A DNA stretch of 64,000 bases. Origin: Bin55 sp963664665 (GTDB taxonomy: Bacteria > Pseudomonadota > Gammaproteobacteria > Pseudomonadales > Azotimanducaceae). Location of the stretch: contig CAXXMH010000008.1 of NCBI GenBank assembly GCA_963664665.2, positions 372,001 to 436,000 on the forward strand. The letters run 5' to 3'. Numbering within the stretch: the first letter of the stretch is position 1; every line of letters begins with the position of its first letter. The notes beneath the pieces are model-generated. The model did not search any database and was not told where the DNA came from. It worked only from the letters and a program-made list of their open reading frames with translations. The position numbers and the translations under genes were made by a program. This document shows, piece after piece, positions 17,805 through 25,855 of the stretch.

Positions 17805-19076
17805 TTAAGTTGCTGATGCAACCGGTTCTAAAGCGACGCCAGGCGACGTGCGTAGCCGGGTCAGGGTCGATTGGTTGAGTTTGACGCACAGGGTCGCGGT
17901 ACCGTCGGACTCGTAGTGTTCGTCTCTCACTGCGCCAAGACCATATAGCCATGCTCGCAGTTTGCCTGCGGTTGCTGGCAAGTGCACTTCAAACAACTGC
18001 GTCATACCACCGACACGTGTACTGACTTCCATAAGCAGTTCATCGAAACCGGTCCGCGCCAGCGCGCTAACACGTATTCCAGGCATACAAGCGACATTGG
18101 AATGCACACTTTGGTCAACCTTGTTGAGCACATTGATCGTCGGAATCTCGCCTGCGCCTATCTCCAACAGAATGTCTTGTACATCGGTGACCATTCGACC
18201 TGCATCAGCTGCCGATGCGTCGATGACGTGCAGAAGCAGATCCGCTTGCGACACCTCTTCGAGTGTTGCCTTGAAAGCCGCAACGAGCGACATCGGTAAG
18301 TCGCGGATGAACCCTACGGTGTCAGCAATCAAAGCCGTTCCAAGATTGGGAAGTTCTATTCGACGTGTCGTTGGGTCAAGCGTGGCGAATAATCGATCGT
18401 CCGCATAGACCTCGGACTCCGTGAGCGCGTTGAAAAGCGTCGATTTACCAGCGTTCGTGTAACCAACCAATGCAATGGTCGGCACGTCGTTACGGTGGCG
18501 ACGTTTGCGGTGCTGTTCACGATGTCGAACCACTTTCTCAAGTCGGCTCTCAACATTGACAATACGACGATGAATCAAGCCCTTGTCAATGGAGCTCTGC
18601 AACTCACCCGCGCCTCGCATGTTGATGCCGCCCCGCTGTCGGTCCAAGTGTGACCAACCGCCTACGACGTGGGTTTGAGCGTGCCGCAATAACGCTAATT
18701 CCACCTGTAGTTTGCCTTCACGGGACTGCGCACGCTGCTCGAAGATCGTCAGAATCAGTTCAGTTCGCGTCAAAACTCGGCGTTCGAGCTTCGTTTCAAG
18801 ATTGCGTTGCTGTGATGCCGTCAATTCACAATCGATGATCACGAGCGTTAAGTCGTGAAAGTCGAGCTCCTCACGTAGCTCCGCCACCTTGCCAGTACCT
18901 AGACCTGTACGGGGATCCGGCGTGTGTCGCGTGACCGCTTGTTCGACCTTCGGCACATAACCGGCGGACCGGATTAGTTCTCTGAACTCCGGCAGATTAT
19001 GTGGCGCCGTCGACTGGTCAAATCGTAACGACAGAAGCATAGCCTCAAGACCTGCTTCGGGACGATCAAAAAACAT
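17805..19076 (-). CDS. hflX: Ribosome-associated GTPase HflX
   Basis: The 423-residue GTPase splits stalled or stressed ribosomes. It carries the HflX N-terminal domain (about 1-190, with GTGKVAELREELDFHD and the QRGGINMRGAGE loop). The Obg-like G domain has G1 LVGYTNAGKSTLFN, G3 DTVGFIRDLP and G4 NVLNKVD. It is the first gene of hflX-hflK-hflC-purA here; hfq, the usual upstream neighbour in enterobacteria and pseudomonads, is missing. Confidence 0.95.
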   Translation of the reverse strand: MFFDRPEAGLEAMLLSLRFDQSTAPHNLPEFRELIRSAGYVPKVEQAVTRHTPDPRTGLGTGKVAELREELDFHDLTLVIIDCELTASQQRNLETKLERRVLTRTELILTIFEQRAQSREGKLQVELALLRHAQTHVVGGWSHLDRQRGGINMRGAGELQSSIDKGLIHRRIVNVESRLEKVVRHREQHRKRRHRNDVPTIALVGYTNAGKSTLFNALTESEVYADDRLFATLDPTTRRIELPNLGTALIADTVGFIRDLPMSLVAAFKATLEEVSQADLLLHVIDASAADAGRMVTDVQDILLEIGAGEIPTINVLNKVDQSVHSNVACMPGIRVSALARTGFDELLMEVSTRVGGMTQLFEVHLPATAGKLRAWLYGLGAVRDEHYESDGTATLCVKLNQSTLTRLRTSPGVALEPVASAT

Positions 19077-19278
19077 ACTTGAACGATTCTCGAGTGAAAA
19101 CTAGTGTAGGGGTCTAAGCTCTTTCGTGTCGTGCTCAGACACTATGACAACACAGCGTGAGAGGTGTTGCCTTTATTCCTTAAGACTATGACAGATTCAA
19201 CATGACGTTCAACGTGAGTGTGAAACGGTTAGCGTTTGTCGGGTAAGGAGCAGCCATTGCTGACTACCCCTCCCCTAA

Positions 19279-19312
19279 GAACCGTGCTTGCGAGTTTCCC
19301 CGCACACGGCTC
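19279..19312 (-). ncRNA. Group II intron domain V
   Basis: The 34-base hairpin has the expected two stems, GAGCCGTG/CACGGTTC outside and GCGGG..CTCGC inside, a GAAA-type tip and the 5' AGC triad. This is the catalytic core of a bacterial group II intron. Confidence 0.9.
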
Positions 19313-19343
19313 AAGCCATACGAGAGCTAAGAATCTTAGCCAA

Positions 19344-20523
19344 CTAAGCAACCATTTGTCGGCCGTGAATTGCCGTGTGACATACTGGATGCAACAGAAC
19401 CAAGTTATCGAGCGAATCACCCCCACCAGATTGGCGGGGTACAACGTGATGGACGTGCCATCCTGAGTCGTGTGTGATCGCATGTTGACAACGGTCGCAT
19501 ACACCGTTCTGCCGATGAAAAAGTGCAGACAATTGCCTGCGGTGTCCGACTGCGCGTTTGAAGCCGCGAATGCCGCGGTCCTTTCCGTAGTCATCCCAAT
19601 CTGGATCGAACGGATGGTAATCCGCCTTCACCTTGACATGCCGTTGGATCGGAACTTCAGCTGCGCTTAATAGCCGAACGCTCTCTCCACTCGCCGGTTT
19701 CACAAACCGATCGACGAACACCCAGGATCGAGTTTCCCACGACGACCAGTAACGGTCCGCGATCCACCTCAAACCCTTATTTGGGTGCCGTCGTTTCGCC
19801 CAACGCCACAAGGCATTGAACAGCTGATAGTCGACATAGGCGAACGTCTGTTTGGCAACCACGTTCCGATGATAGTTTGTCCAGCCACGAATGACCGGAT
19901 TCAACTGTCGGATGAGATAAGCCTGATTGGACGTCGCATTGGACTTGATGACCTCTCGTACCTTGCCGACAAACGCATTCACGTTCTCTTTTGAAGGTTT
20001 GATGAGCAACTTACCACCATAAGAGCGGAAGTTCCACCCAAGAAAGTCAAAGCCCCGGTCAATGGATACGATGCGGGTTTTCGCGTCGGAGAGCCGAAGC
20101 CCCCGTTCCGCAAGAAACGACCGCACTAACGGTACAACTTCGTTAGCCAGCAACTCTTTCGAGGCGCCGGTAATGATGAAATCGTCCGCATAACGCGTCA
20201 AATTGACCTTCGGTCGAAAAGCTGACTTGCGATAGTGCGCATCGAAATACGCACGCAACAACGGCTCCAGTCCATCAAGCGCCAGATTAGCCAGCGTCGG
20301 CGAGATAATCCCACCTTGCGGCGTTCCGCTTTCCGTCCGGTAGAACCGACCAAGGTCCACGACCCCGGCGTTCAGCCATTTCCTCAGCATGACCCGGTCC
20401 ATAGGGACGTGGGTCAACAACCACTCGTGATCCAAATGATCAAAACAGCCTTCAATGTCCGCGTCGAGCACCCATTGTGGCGAGTACGATTTTGACAGGA
20501 GATGAAACCCCCGCGCCATCGCG
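19344..20523 (-). pseudogene. Group II intron reverse transcriptase/maturase/HNH protein, 5'-truncated
   Basis: About 390 residues remain. The frame is open right up to the IS21 junction and starts in the middle of the reverse transcriptase (VLDADIEGCFDHLDH). The RT motifs TPQGGIISPTLANLALD and YADDFIITG, the maturase domain X and a C-terminal HNH endonuclease (WHVHHVVPRQSGGGDSLDNLVLLHPVCH) are intact. The first RT blocks are missing. The ATG at 20519 is accidental, because the frame comes from upstream coding sequence that has been lost. Confidence 0.88.
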
Positions 20524-20571
20524 TGTAGCGCGACAATCAGGGTGAGAAGTGCGCGACAATCAGGGTGAGAA
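20524..20571. repeat. IS21-family left terminal repeats
   Basis: After TGTAGC come two direct copies of gcgacaatcagggtgagaa (20530-20548 and 20553-20571). They mirror the right end with one mismatch per copy. Such multiple transposase-binding repeats at the termini are typical of the IS21 family. Confidence 0.9.
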
Positions 20572-20661
20572 TGTGTCGCGACGGTTGATGATACATTATC
20601 GGAGGTGGACGCGGCAAGGGGCGTTCAAAACGACGCCGCCAGATCAGGAATCGGTGAGGTG

Positions 20662-21519
20662 TCACGGGTTGTCTTTTTGGCCCTCTTTGTTCGTTGCTGC
20701 GGTGCTATCCGGCAGCTTGACGTTGGTGTTGGCGGGCGTGGCGCGGGCGGCGATTCGCCCGCGGCCGCGTTTGGTTTCCACCGCGGTGCGTCGTCGATAG
20801 CTTTCCACGTTGAGTTCAAAGATGGTCGCGCGATGCACGAGCCGGTCGATGGCGGCCAGCGTCATGGCCTGTTCGGGGAAGATTGAGCCCCACGCCCCGA
20901 ACGGCTGGTTGGCGGTGACGAGCAGGGAGCGATTTTCGTACCGTGAGCTGATCAGTTCGAAGAGCACGCTCGTTTCGGCTTGATCCTTGCGCACATAGGC
21001 GATATCGTCAAGAATGAGCAAGTGGTACTTGTTCAGTTTGCGGATCTCGGACTCGAGCGTCAGTTCGCGGCGCGCGACCTGGAGTTTCTGCACCAGATCG
21101 GTGGTGCGCGCGTACAGGACCCGGAAGCCGTGTTCGATCAGCGCCAACCCGACCGCGGCAGCCAAGTGACTTTTCCCGGTGCCAGGTGGGCCGATCAGGA
21201 TCACATTGGCGCCCTGCGCCAGCCAGCCATCGCCGGCGACCAGGGCGTTGACGTGCGCCTGGGAGACCATGGGTACGACCTTGAAGTCGAAGTTGGCGAG
21301 CGTCTTGCCGGGTGGCAGTTTGGCCTCGGCGAGATGGCGTTCGAAACGCCGCCGGGCGCGGTCGGCGAGCTCCTGCTCGGTCAGGGCGGCGAGCAGCCGG
21401 GCTGCGGGCCAGCCTTCGGCATCGGCGCGGTCAGCGAGCGTGGCCCAGACGGCCTTGAAGGTAGGCAGGCCTAGCTGGGTGAACATCAGCTCAAGCTGGG
21501 CGGGATCCACGGCGCTCAT
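20662..21519 (-). CDS. istB: IS21-family helper ATPase IstB
   Basis: The 285-residue DnaA-like AAA+ ATPase assists IS21 transposition by choosing and bending target DNA. It has Walker A LIGPPGTGKSHLAAAVG, Walker B LLILDDIAYV, sensor 1 LLVTANQPFGAW and the IDRLVHRATIFELNVESYR C-terminal signature. It overlaps istA by 4 bases (ATGA). Apparently intact. Confidence 0.95.
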   Translation of the reverse strand: MSAVDPAQLELMFTQLGLPTFKAVWATLADRADAEGWPAARLLAALTEQELADRARRRFERHLAEAKLPPGKTLANFDFKVVPMVSQAHVNALVAGDGWLAQGANVILIGPPGTGKSHLAAAVGLALIEHGFRVLYARTTDLVQKLQVARRELTLESEIRKLNKYHLLILDDIAYVRKDQAETSVLFELISSRYENRSLLVTANQPFGAWGSIFPEQAMTLAAIDRLVHRATIFELNVESYRRRTAVETKRGRGRIAARATPANTNVKLPDSTAATNKEGQKDNP

Positions 21520-23054
21520 GAGCCGTCGCCCGTGCGTGCGGTGGCGCTAGCCGCCGTTGGCGCGGTGAGCAGGACATCGTAATCGGTGAGCGAACCCAAC
21601 TTGACGTGGATGTTCGGCACGCGATCCGGTGACGGCACGAACTGCGTGGCCAGGACGTCAGGATCGGGTAACGTGCCGGCTTCCAGACAACTTTCGATGG
21701 CCGCAGCGAGCGCGGCTTCGCAGGTGCGTTCGTGCGCCAGCGACAGCAAGGCGACGGTGTCGCGGCAGGCGGTGCGTTCGCCCTTGGCTTCGACGATCGC
21801 GTCGAAGGCGCACCTGTATGCCTGGCGGGGGAACAGGCTGTCGCGATAGACGAGATTGCGCAGCGCCATGGGCTTGCGCCGCAGCGCGTGGATGACGTGG
21901 CGGTAATCGATGACATGGCCGTTGCAGCCGTTCGCCTGCGGGCGACCGCGCGGCAGTTGCGTCAGGTACGTGGCGCCGAGAAACAGTTCCAGGCGCTCGT
22001 CGTACAGGCGCACCGTCAACTGATGGCCCACCAGTCGCGACGGCACGGTGTAAAACACTTTCCGCAGCACGAAGCCACTCGAGGAGGTCACGCGCACACG
22101 CGCCGTGTCGAAGTCCTCGGTGCGCTGGCGCGGCAACGGCTTGAGCACGGCGCGCTCGACATCGATGCGGGCACGGTGGTGGGCGTTGCGTCGCCCCACC
22201 ACGTCGTCGACGAAGGCGCGGTAGTGGCCCAAGGTGTCGAAGTCGGGCGAGCCACGCAGCAGTAGCGCGTCGGCCAGGGCGCGTTTGAGGTGCCCGTGCG
22301 GGCCTTCCACGGCGCCGTTTTCGTGCGATTCTCCGCGATTGTTGCGGCTCGGCGCCATGCTGTAGTGTTCGCACAGCGCCGCGTAGCGCTTCGTGGCGTC
22401 CTTGCGTTGCTCGCAATCAAGGTTGCGATACGCCGCCGAGAGACTGTCGCTGCGGGGTTCCTGCGGCGCCCCACCGAGGCTCCACAGGGCGTTCTGTAGC
22501 CCCTCGGCCAAGGCGGTGAAGCTCTCCCCGCCCAGCACCACGTGCAGGTGCGAGAACCCGGAATAGGCCAGCCGGAAGTGGTACAGGATGTGCTTGAGCG
22601 TCACGCCGGTGATCGTTACCCCCAGGGCGTTGGCGTCGGTAAAGTCCGAGAGCCCGAGCTGACCTGGCGGGTGGGTCTGACGGAACATGATCTCCTGCTC
22701 CGGACCGTGCACCGCACGCCATTGCCGCACGCGTCGTTCCAACGTGCGACGAATGCTGGGGGCGAGCTCGGGATGACGGCGCATGAGTTCCTCGAACAAC
22801 GCCACCGGGCGAATGCTCGGCGTCTTCTCCAGCATGGGAACGAGTTCCTCGTCGAAGATCCCCGCCAGCGGATCGGGCCGGCGCCGGTCCCGGGGCCTCG
22901 TGTGGGTGGAGGGAAGTCGCGGATCGGCCTCGATCCGGTAGGCCGTGGCGGTGCTAAAACCGGCCTTCACCGCAGCCGCCTGCGGCGTGGTTTTTTGTCT
23001 AGAGTGCATGTAAAGCCTCACTTGGTGATCGGAAATATGACTGCCTGGCATCAA
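21516..23054 (-). CDS. istA: IS21-family transposase IstA
   Basis: The 512-residue DDE transposase has an N-terminal helix-turn-helix (SRQKTTPQAAAVKAGFSTATAYRIE) and an integrase-type core. The catalytic acidic residues lie in LGLSDFTD, EPRSDSLSAA and HENGAVEG. A C-terminal beta-barrel region follows (PSRLVGHQLTVRLYDERLELFLG). Intact and in frame. Coding GC is visibly higher than in neighbouring chromosomal genes. Confidence 0.95.
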   Translation of the reverse strand: MMPGSHISDHQVRLYMHSRQKTTPQAAAVKAGFSTATAYRIEADPRLPSTHTRPRDRRRPDPLAGIFDEELVPMLEKTPSIRPVALFEELMRRHPELAPSIRRTLERRVRQWRAVHGPEQEIMFRQTHPPGQLGLSDFTDANALGVTITGVTLKHILYHFRLAYSGFSHLHVVLGGESFTALAEGLQNALWSLGGAPQEPRSDSLSAAYRNLDCEQRKDATKRYAALCEHYSMAPSRNNRGESHENGAVEGPHGHLKRALADALLLRGSPDFDTLGHYRAFVDDVVGRRNAHHRARIDVERAVLKPLPRQRTEDFDTARVRVTSSSGFVLRKVFYTVPSRLVGHQLTVRLYDERLELFLGATYLTQLPRGRPQANGCNGHVIDYRHVIHALRRKPMALRNLVYRDSLFPRQAYRCAFDAIVEAKGERTACRDTVALLSLAHERTCEAALAAAIESCLEAGTLPDPDVLATQFVPSPDRVPNIHVKLGSLTDYDVLLTAPTAASATARTGDGS

Positions 23055-23186
23055 TGTCCGTCCTTATAGAAGGTCGTACACCTTAGCCAATTCCGTCGCG
23101 ATCACGGAGCGCGGCTCTCGGCCTCGCCGGCTCGCGCCTTGCTCGGTCGGGCTACGCCCTCCCTCACAACGCACGAGTCGGCGGCT

Positions 23187-23234
23187 TTCTCACCTTGATT
23201 GTCGCTGCGTTCTCACCTTGATTGTCGCGGGACA
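23187..23234. repeat. IS21-family right terminal repeats
   Basis: Two inverted copies of the terminal repeat (23187-23205 and 23210-23228, ttctcaccttgattgtcgc) are followed by GGGACA, matching the left end in spacing. The region between istA and these repeats (23055-23186) is non-coding IS sequence. Confidence 0.9.
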
Positions 23235-24411
23235 GACGATTCGCCGCCAGCCGCCGCGCGGCGCCGCGACCACGCTGACGCAGGCGTTCAGCGCGTTGCC
23301 CTCGGGCTTGGCCGCCTTGTGCGCCTGGCTCCAGCGCCATGCGGTGGAAGCCGCCCTGATGGAAGGTACCGGCGTGTACTGGCAAGCCCCGTTCGAGGCG
23401 CTCGAAGACGCGGACCTCGCCGTGACGCTGGTGAACGCGCACCAGGTCAAGCAACTCAAGGGGCACAAGACCGATGTCGCCGACAGCGTCTGGCTGGCGC
23501 GGGTGTGCCAGTTCGGCCTGACCAGCCCCAGCATGATTCCACCGCGGACGTTTCGCGAGCTCCGCAACCTCAGTCGGCATCGGCGTAGCTTGGTCGCGAG
23601 CGCCGCCTCGGTGCGCAACCGGGTGCACAAAGTGCTGGATCGCAGCGGCATTCGCATCGGCGGGGTCTTGACGGACATCTTCGGCAAAAACGGTCGCTTG
23701 ATCATCGACGGCTTGATCGCAGGCCAGTCACGCTCGACCATCCTCGATGCGCTGTCCGCGCACGTGCGACGCAAGCTGGAGCTGCTCGAAGACGCCTTGA
23801 CCTGGTCCCTCTCCTTGACAGACCGTGCGTTGCTGGGCGATCTGGTCACCGAGCTCGATGCCCTGGAAGGGCGCATCAAGACGTTTCGAGACACCTTGCT
23901 CACCGGGTTAACGCCGTGGCAGCGCCAGCTTGAGCTGCTTAAGTCCATGCCCGGGGTCGACGTGACCGCCGCCGGCGACATCCTCGCCGAACTCGGTCCC
24001 GACCTCACCGTCTTCGGCAGCGCCGAGCGGTTGGCGGCGTGGGCCGGCGTCTGTCCGGGCAACCACGAGAGCGCGGGCAAACGCAAGCCGACGCGGACCC
24101 GCGGCGGTCGCCGCCATCTGGCTGCCATTCTCAATCAATGTGCCCATGCCGCCGCGCGCACCAAGGACAGTCAGTTCCATGGCTACCACAAAGCGTTGAT
24201 GCTGCGACGCGGTTACAAACGTGCCATCGTCGCCACCGCCCACAAGATGCTGCGGTCGATCTGGGCGATCTTGCGCGATGACAAGCCGTATGGCGATCCC
24301 GACGTCGACTACGACGCTTTGCACGTGGACCGCAACGCCTCCCGTTGGCTACGCCAGCTCGAGGCGTTCGATTACATTCAAAACGGCAAGGTGGTCTGGC
24401 CTACCGCGTGA
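23235..24411 (+). pseudogene. IS110-family transposase, N-terminally truncated
   Basis: The frame encodes most of an IS110-type DEDD transposase. It has the Glu in LMEGTGVYW, the two Asp in GHKTDVADSVWLA, and the C-terminal transposase_20 domain with LLKSMPGVDVTAAGDILAELGP and a serine-region equivalent around CPGNHESAGKRKPTRTRGG. The first about 45 residues, which should hold the initial catalytic Asp of the G-I-D-V motif, are replaced by the IS21 end. The apparent start codon at 23218 lies inside the IS21 terminal repeat, so the gene is broken. Its GC is high, like istAB. Confidence 0.88.
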
Positions 24412-24616
24412 CCTAACGACGCATCAGTCGAGATCCGGGCACGGCTAACACGCGTCAACGCCACGTCAGACGACGCCTTCAGTTCAACCCACCTTGGCGA
24501 GCATGCCAACGCCGTCGCCCAGCTAGACTACGTCCCTCGTTTCTATATATTTCACAACAAGCTCCGGGTTCGAGCGTCACAAACGCGCATTTCAACATTT
24601 CACAGAGGGGAGATAC
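24412..24616. other. Right edge of the mobile block
   Basis: This 205-base stretch has no gene. The first 110 or so bases are GC-rich like the IS110 remnant and presumably are its 3' non-coding end. Composition drops to the host level from about 24540. No repeat marking the exact end could be identified. Confidence 0.4.
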
Positions 24617-24961
24617 ATGACGATATTCAATCCGAACATAACGCTCTACGGTTACCATCGCGATGGAACAGAGAGCAAAGTTCATACCTACACTCCAGAG
24701 CATCAGCTCGATTCAGATTGTGCAGAGACTGCGATTGCGAATGCGAGTAAATTTGTTGCAGAATGGGTAGGGAAGTGGACCGGAATGTCCAACTCTCCCG
24801 ATAAATTCAGGGCGGAACTTTACTTTGTAGCCGAGTTTCCCGACGGTCGCAAAGCCCAAAAGTTGAAGGATAGTGGGAAGCTTCGATCGGCTGAGAAAGT
24901 CACGGCGTATGTCGACCGTCATACCACGAAGATTTTTCGTAAATTCGCGCAGCTTGCATAG
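24617..24961 (+). CDS. Hypothetical protein, 114 residues
   Basis: Not recognised. The start is well supported by agaggggaga a few bases before the ATG. The product is soluble-looking, with alternating hydrophobic residues (AELYFVAEFPDGRKAQKLKD), and ends in a basic helix (DRHTTKIFRKFAQLA). It has no signal peptide and no membrane segment. Base composition is that of the host rather than of the adjacent mobile block. It converges on xthA. Lying just outside the IS scar, it could be resident or part of imported cargo. Confidence 0.6.
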   Translation: MTIFNPNITLYGYHRDGTESKVHTYTPEHQLDSDCAETAIANASKFVAEWVGKWTGMSNSPDKFRAELYFVAEFPDGRKAQKLKDSGKLRSAEKVTAYVDRHTTKIFRKFAQLA

Positions 24962-25070
24962 TGATCGAAGACGTGGATGTACATTCGAGACCACTTCAAA
25001 TTCGTTTACTCGCCATGAAGAAAGGTTTCGTCTGACGACCATGTGTCAAGAGGTCGGAGAACTGAAGAGG

Positions 25071-25850
25071 TTAGTTGGGTTCTAAGTCCACATATACCGG
25101 TGCGTGATCGGACGCAGTAAGACCTTCCTGTTTCTTCCTGAAATCCCGGTCAATGACCACTTCGGAGGTACGACTAACGATGCCTTGGGTGCCGAGAAGC
25201 AGGTCGATCCGTAAGCCGAGGTTTCGCTGAAAGCCACCCGCGCGATAGTCCCACCAAGAAAAAGCATCTGAGTCTGGATATTTGTTGCGGAAGAGATCCG
25301 TAAGTCCTAAATCAAATAGCTTCGACAGTACGTCTCGTTCTTCGACCGTATGGAATATCTCACCGTCGCCGTCAGCGCCATGGTGAGAGTCGGCAGCAGT
25401 CGCGCAGATGTTGTAGTCGCCACCGATCAGAAAGTCCTTTTCACTTTCGATCTGCGTTTCACAGAAGTCACGCAATGCACCAAACCATTCAAGCTTCATT
25501 TGAAAATCGGCGTGGTCGATGTTCTTGCCGTTCGGACAGTAGACGGTAGCGTAGGACAAATCGCCAAAGTCACCGGCGATCAGTCGTGCACCGTTGTCCT
25601 CACGACCCGGCAGGCCCAGTTGCGTTACCTCAACGTCAGCCTTCGATGCGAAAGCCACGCCGTTCCAGCTCTTTTGTCCGTGAACATGAACTTGATAGCC
25701 AAGCTCTTCGAACGCTTCTGCAGGGAAGTTCTCTTCGGTAGCCTTGATTTCCTGAAACCCAACAAGATCGGGTTGTCTCGACTCCAGCCAGATTTTGACA
25801 TAGTCAATTCGAGCGCGAACGCCGTTGATGTTCCATGTCGCGATGCGCAT
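25071..25850 (-). CDS. xthA: Exodeoxyribonuclease III
   Basis: The 259-residue AP endonuclease / 3'-5' exonuclease of base-excision repair. It starts MRIATWNINGVRAR (metal-binding Asn) and contains VGFQEIKATEENFP (catalytic Glu), GGDYNICATAADSHH and the C-terminal TASDHAPVYVDLE with the catalytic Asp-His. An upstream in-frame extension exists but is not family-like. The start lies 5 bases after the stop of the HMG-CoA reductase/mevalonate kinase gene, so xthA is probably co-transcribed with the mevalonate genes. Confidence 0.94.
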   Translation of the reverse strand: MRIATWNINGVRARIDYVKIWLESRQPDLVGFQEIKATEENFPAEAFEELGYQVHVHGQKSWNGVAFASKADVEVTQLGLPGREDNGARLIAGDFGDLSYATVYCPNGKNIDHADFQMKLEWFGALRDFCETQIESEKDFLIGGDYNICATAADSHHGADGDGEIFHTVEERDVLSKLFDLGLTDLFRNKYPDSDAFSWWDYRAGGFQRNLGLRIDLLLGTQGIVSRTSEVVIDRDFRKKQEGLTASDHAPVYVDLEPN

Positions 25851-25855
25851 TCGTT

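Larger units (their letters stand above)
19238..20523 (-). mobile_element. Group II intron, 3' half only
   Basis: The ribozyme 3' end is recognisable. A 34-base domain V lies at 19279-19312 on the reverse strand (begins GAGCCGTGTG, ends AAGCACGGTTC), and a domain VI-like stem (GGGTA/TACCC) ends in a GAC at about 19238. The intron-encoded protein gene lies inside. The 5' ribozyme domains and the start of the protein gene are gone; the intron stops exactly where the IS21-family element begins (20524). The piece cannot splice or move by itself. Confidence 0.85.
20524..23234 (-). mobile_element. Complete IS21-family insertion sequence
   Basis: The 2.7-kb element has istA and istB on the reverse strand and matching ends. 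It begins TGTAGC at 20524 and ends GGGACA at 23234 (inverted, TGTCCC). Each end holds two copies of a 19-base repeat with 23-base periodicity. No target-site duplication is seen: the left flank ends atcgcg and the right flank begins gacgat. Its GC content is clearly higher than the host genes. It separates fragments of two unrelated mobile elements, which suggests recombination or deletion through IS copies. Confidence 0.9.

Noticed and set aside
19077..19237. Remnant of hfq upstream of hflX
   Set aside because: All reading frames were considered by eye in this short stretch and none resembles the conserved Hfq C-terminal or Sm motifs.
20549..20886. Forward frames at the IS21 left end
   Set aside because: They are shadows of istB with GC-rich third positions and no domain.
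23218..23234. Apparent TTG start and first residues of the IS110 transposase
   Set aside because: These codons lie inside the IS21 terminal repeat, so they are not original transposase sequence.
2134..24411. CRISPR-like repeats or defence genes around the mobile block
   Set aside because: The only regular repeats are the in-frame rpsF repeats and the IS21 ends; no cas or known defence gene families were recognised.
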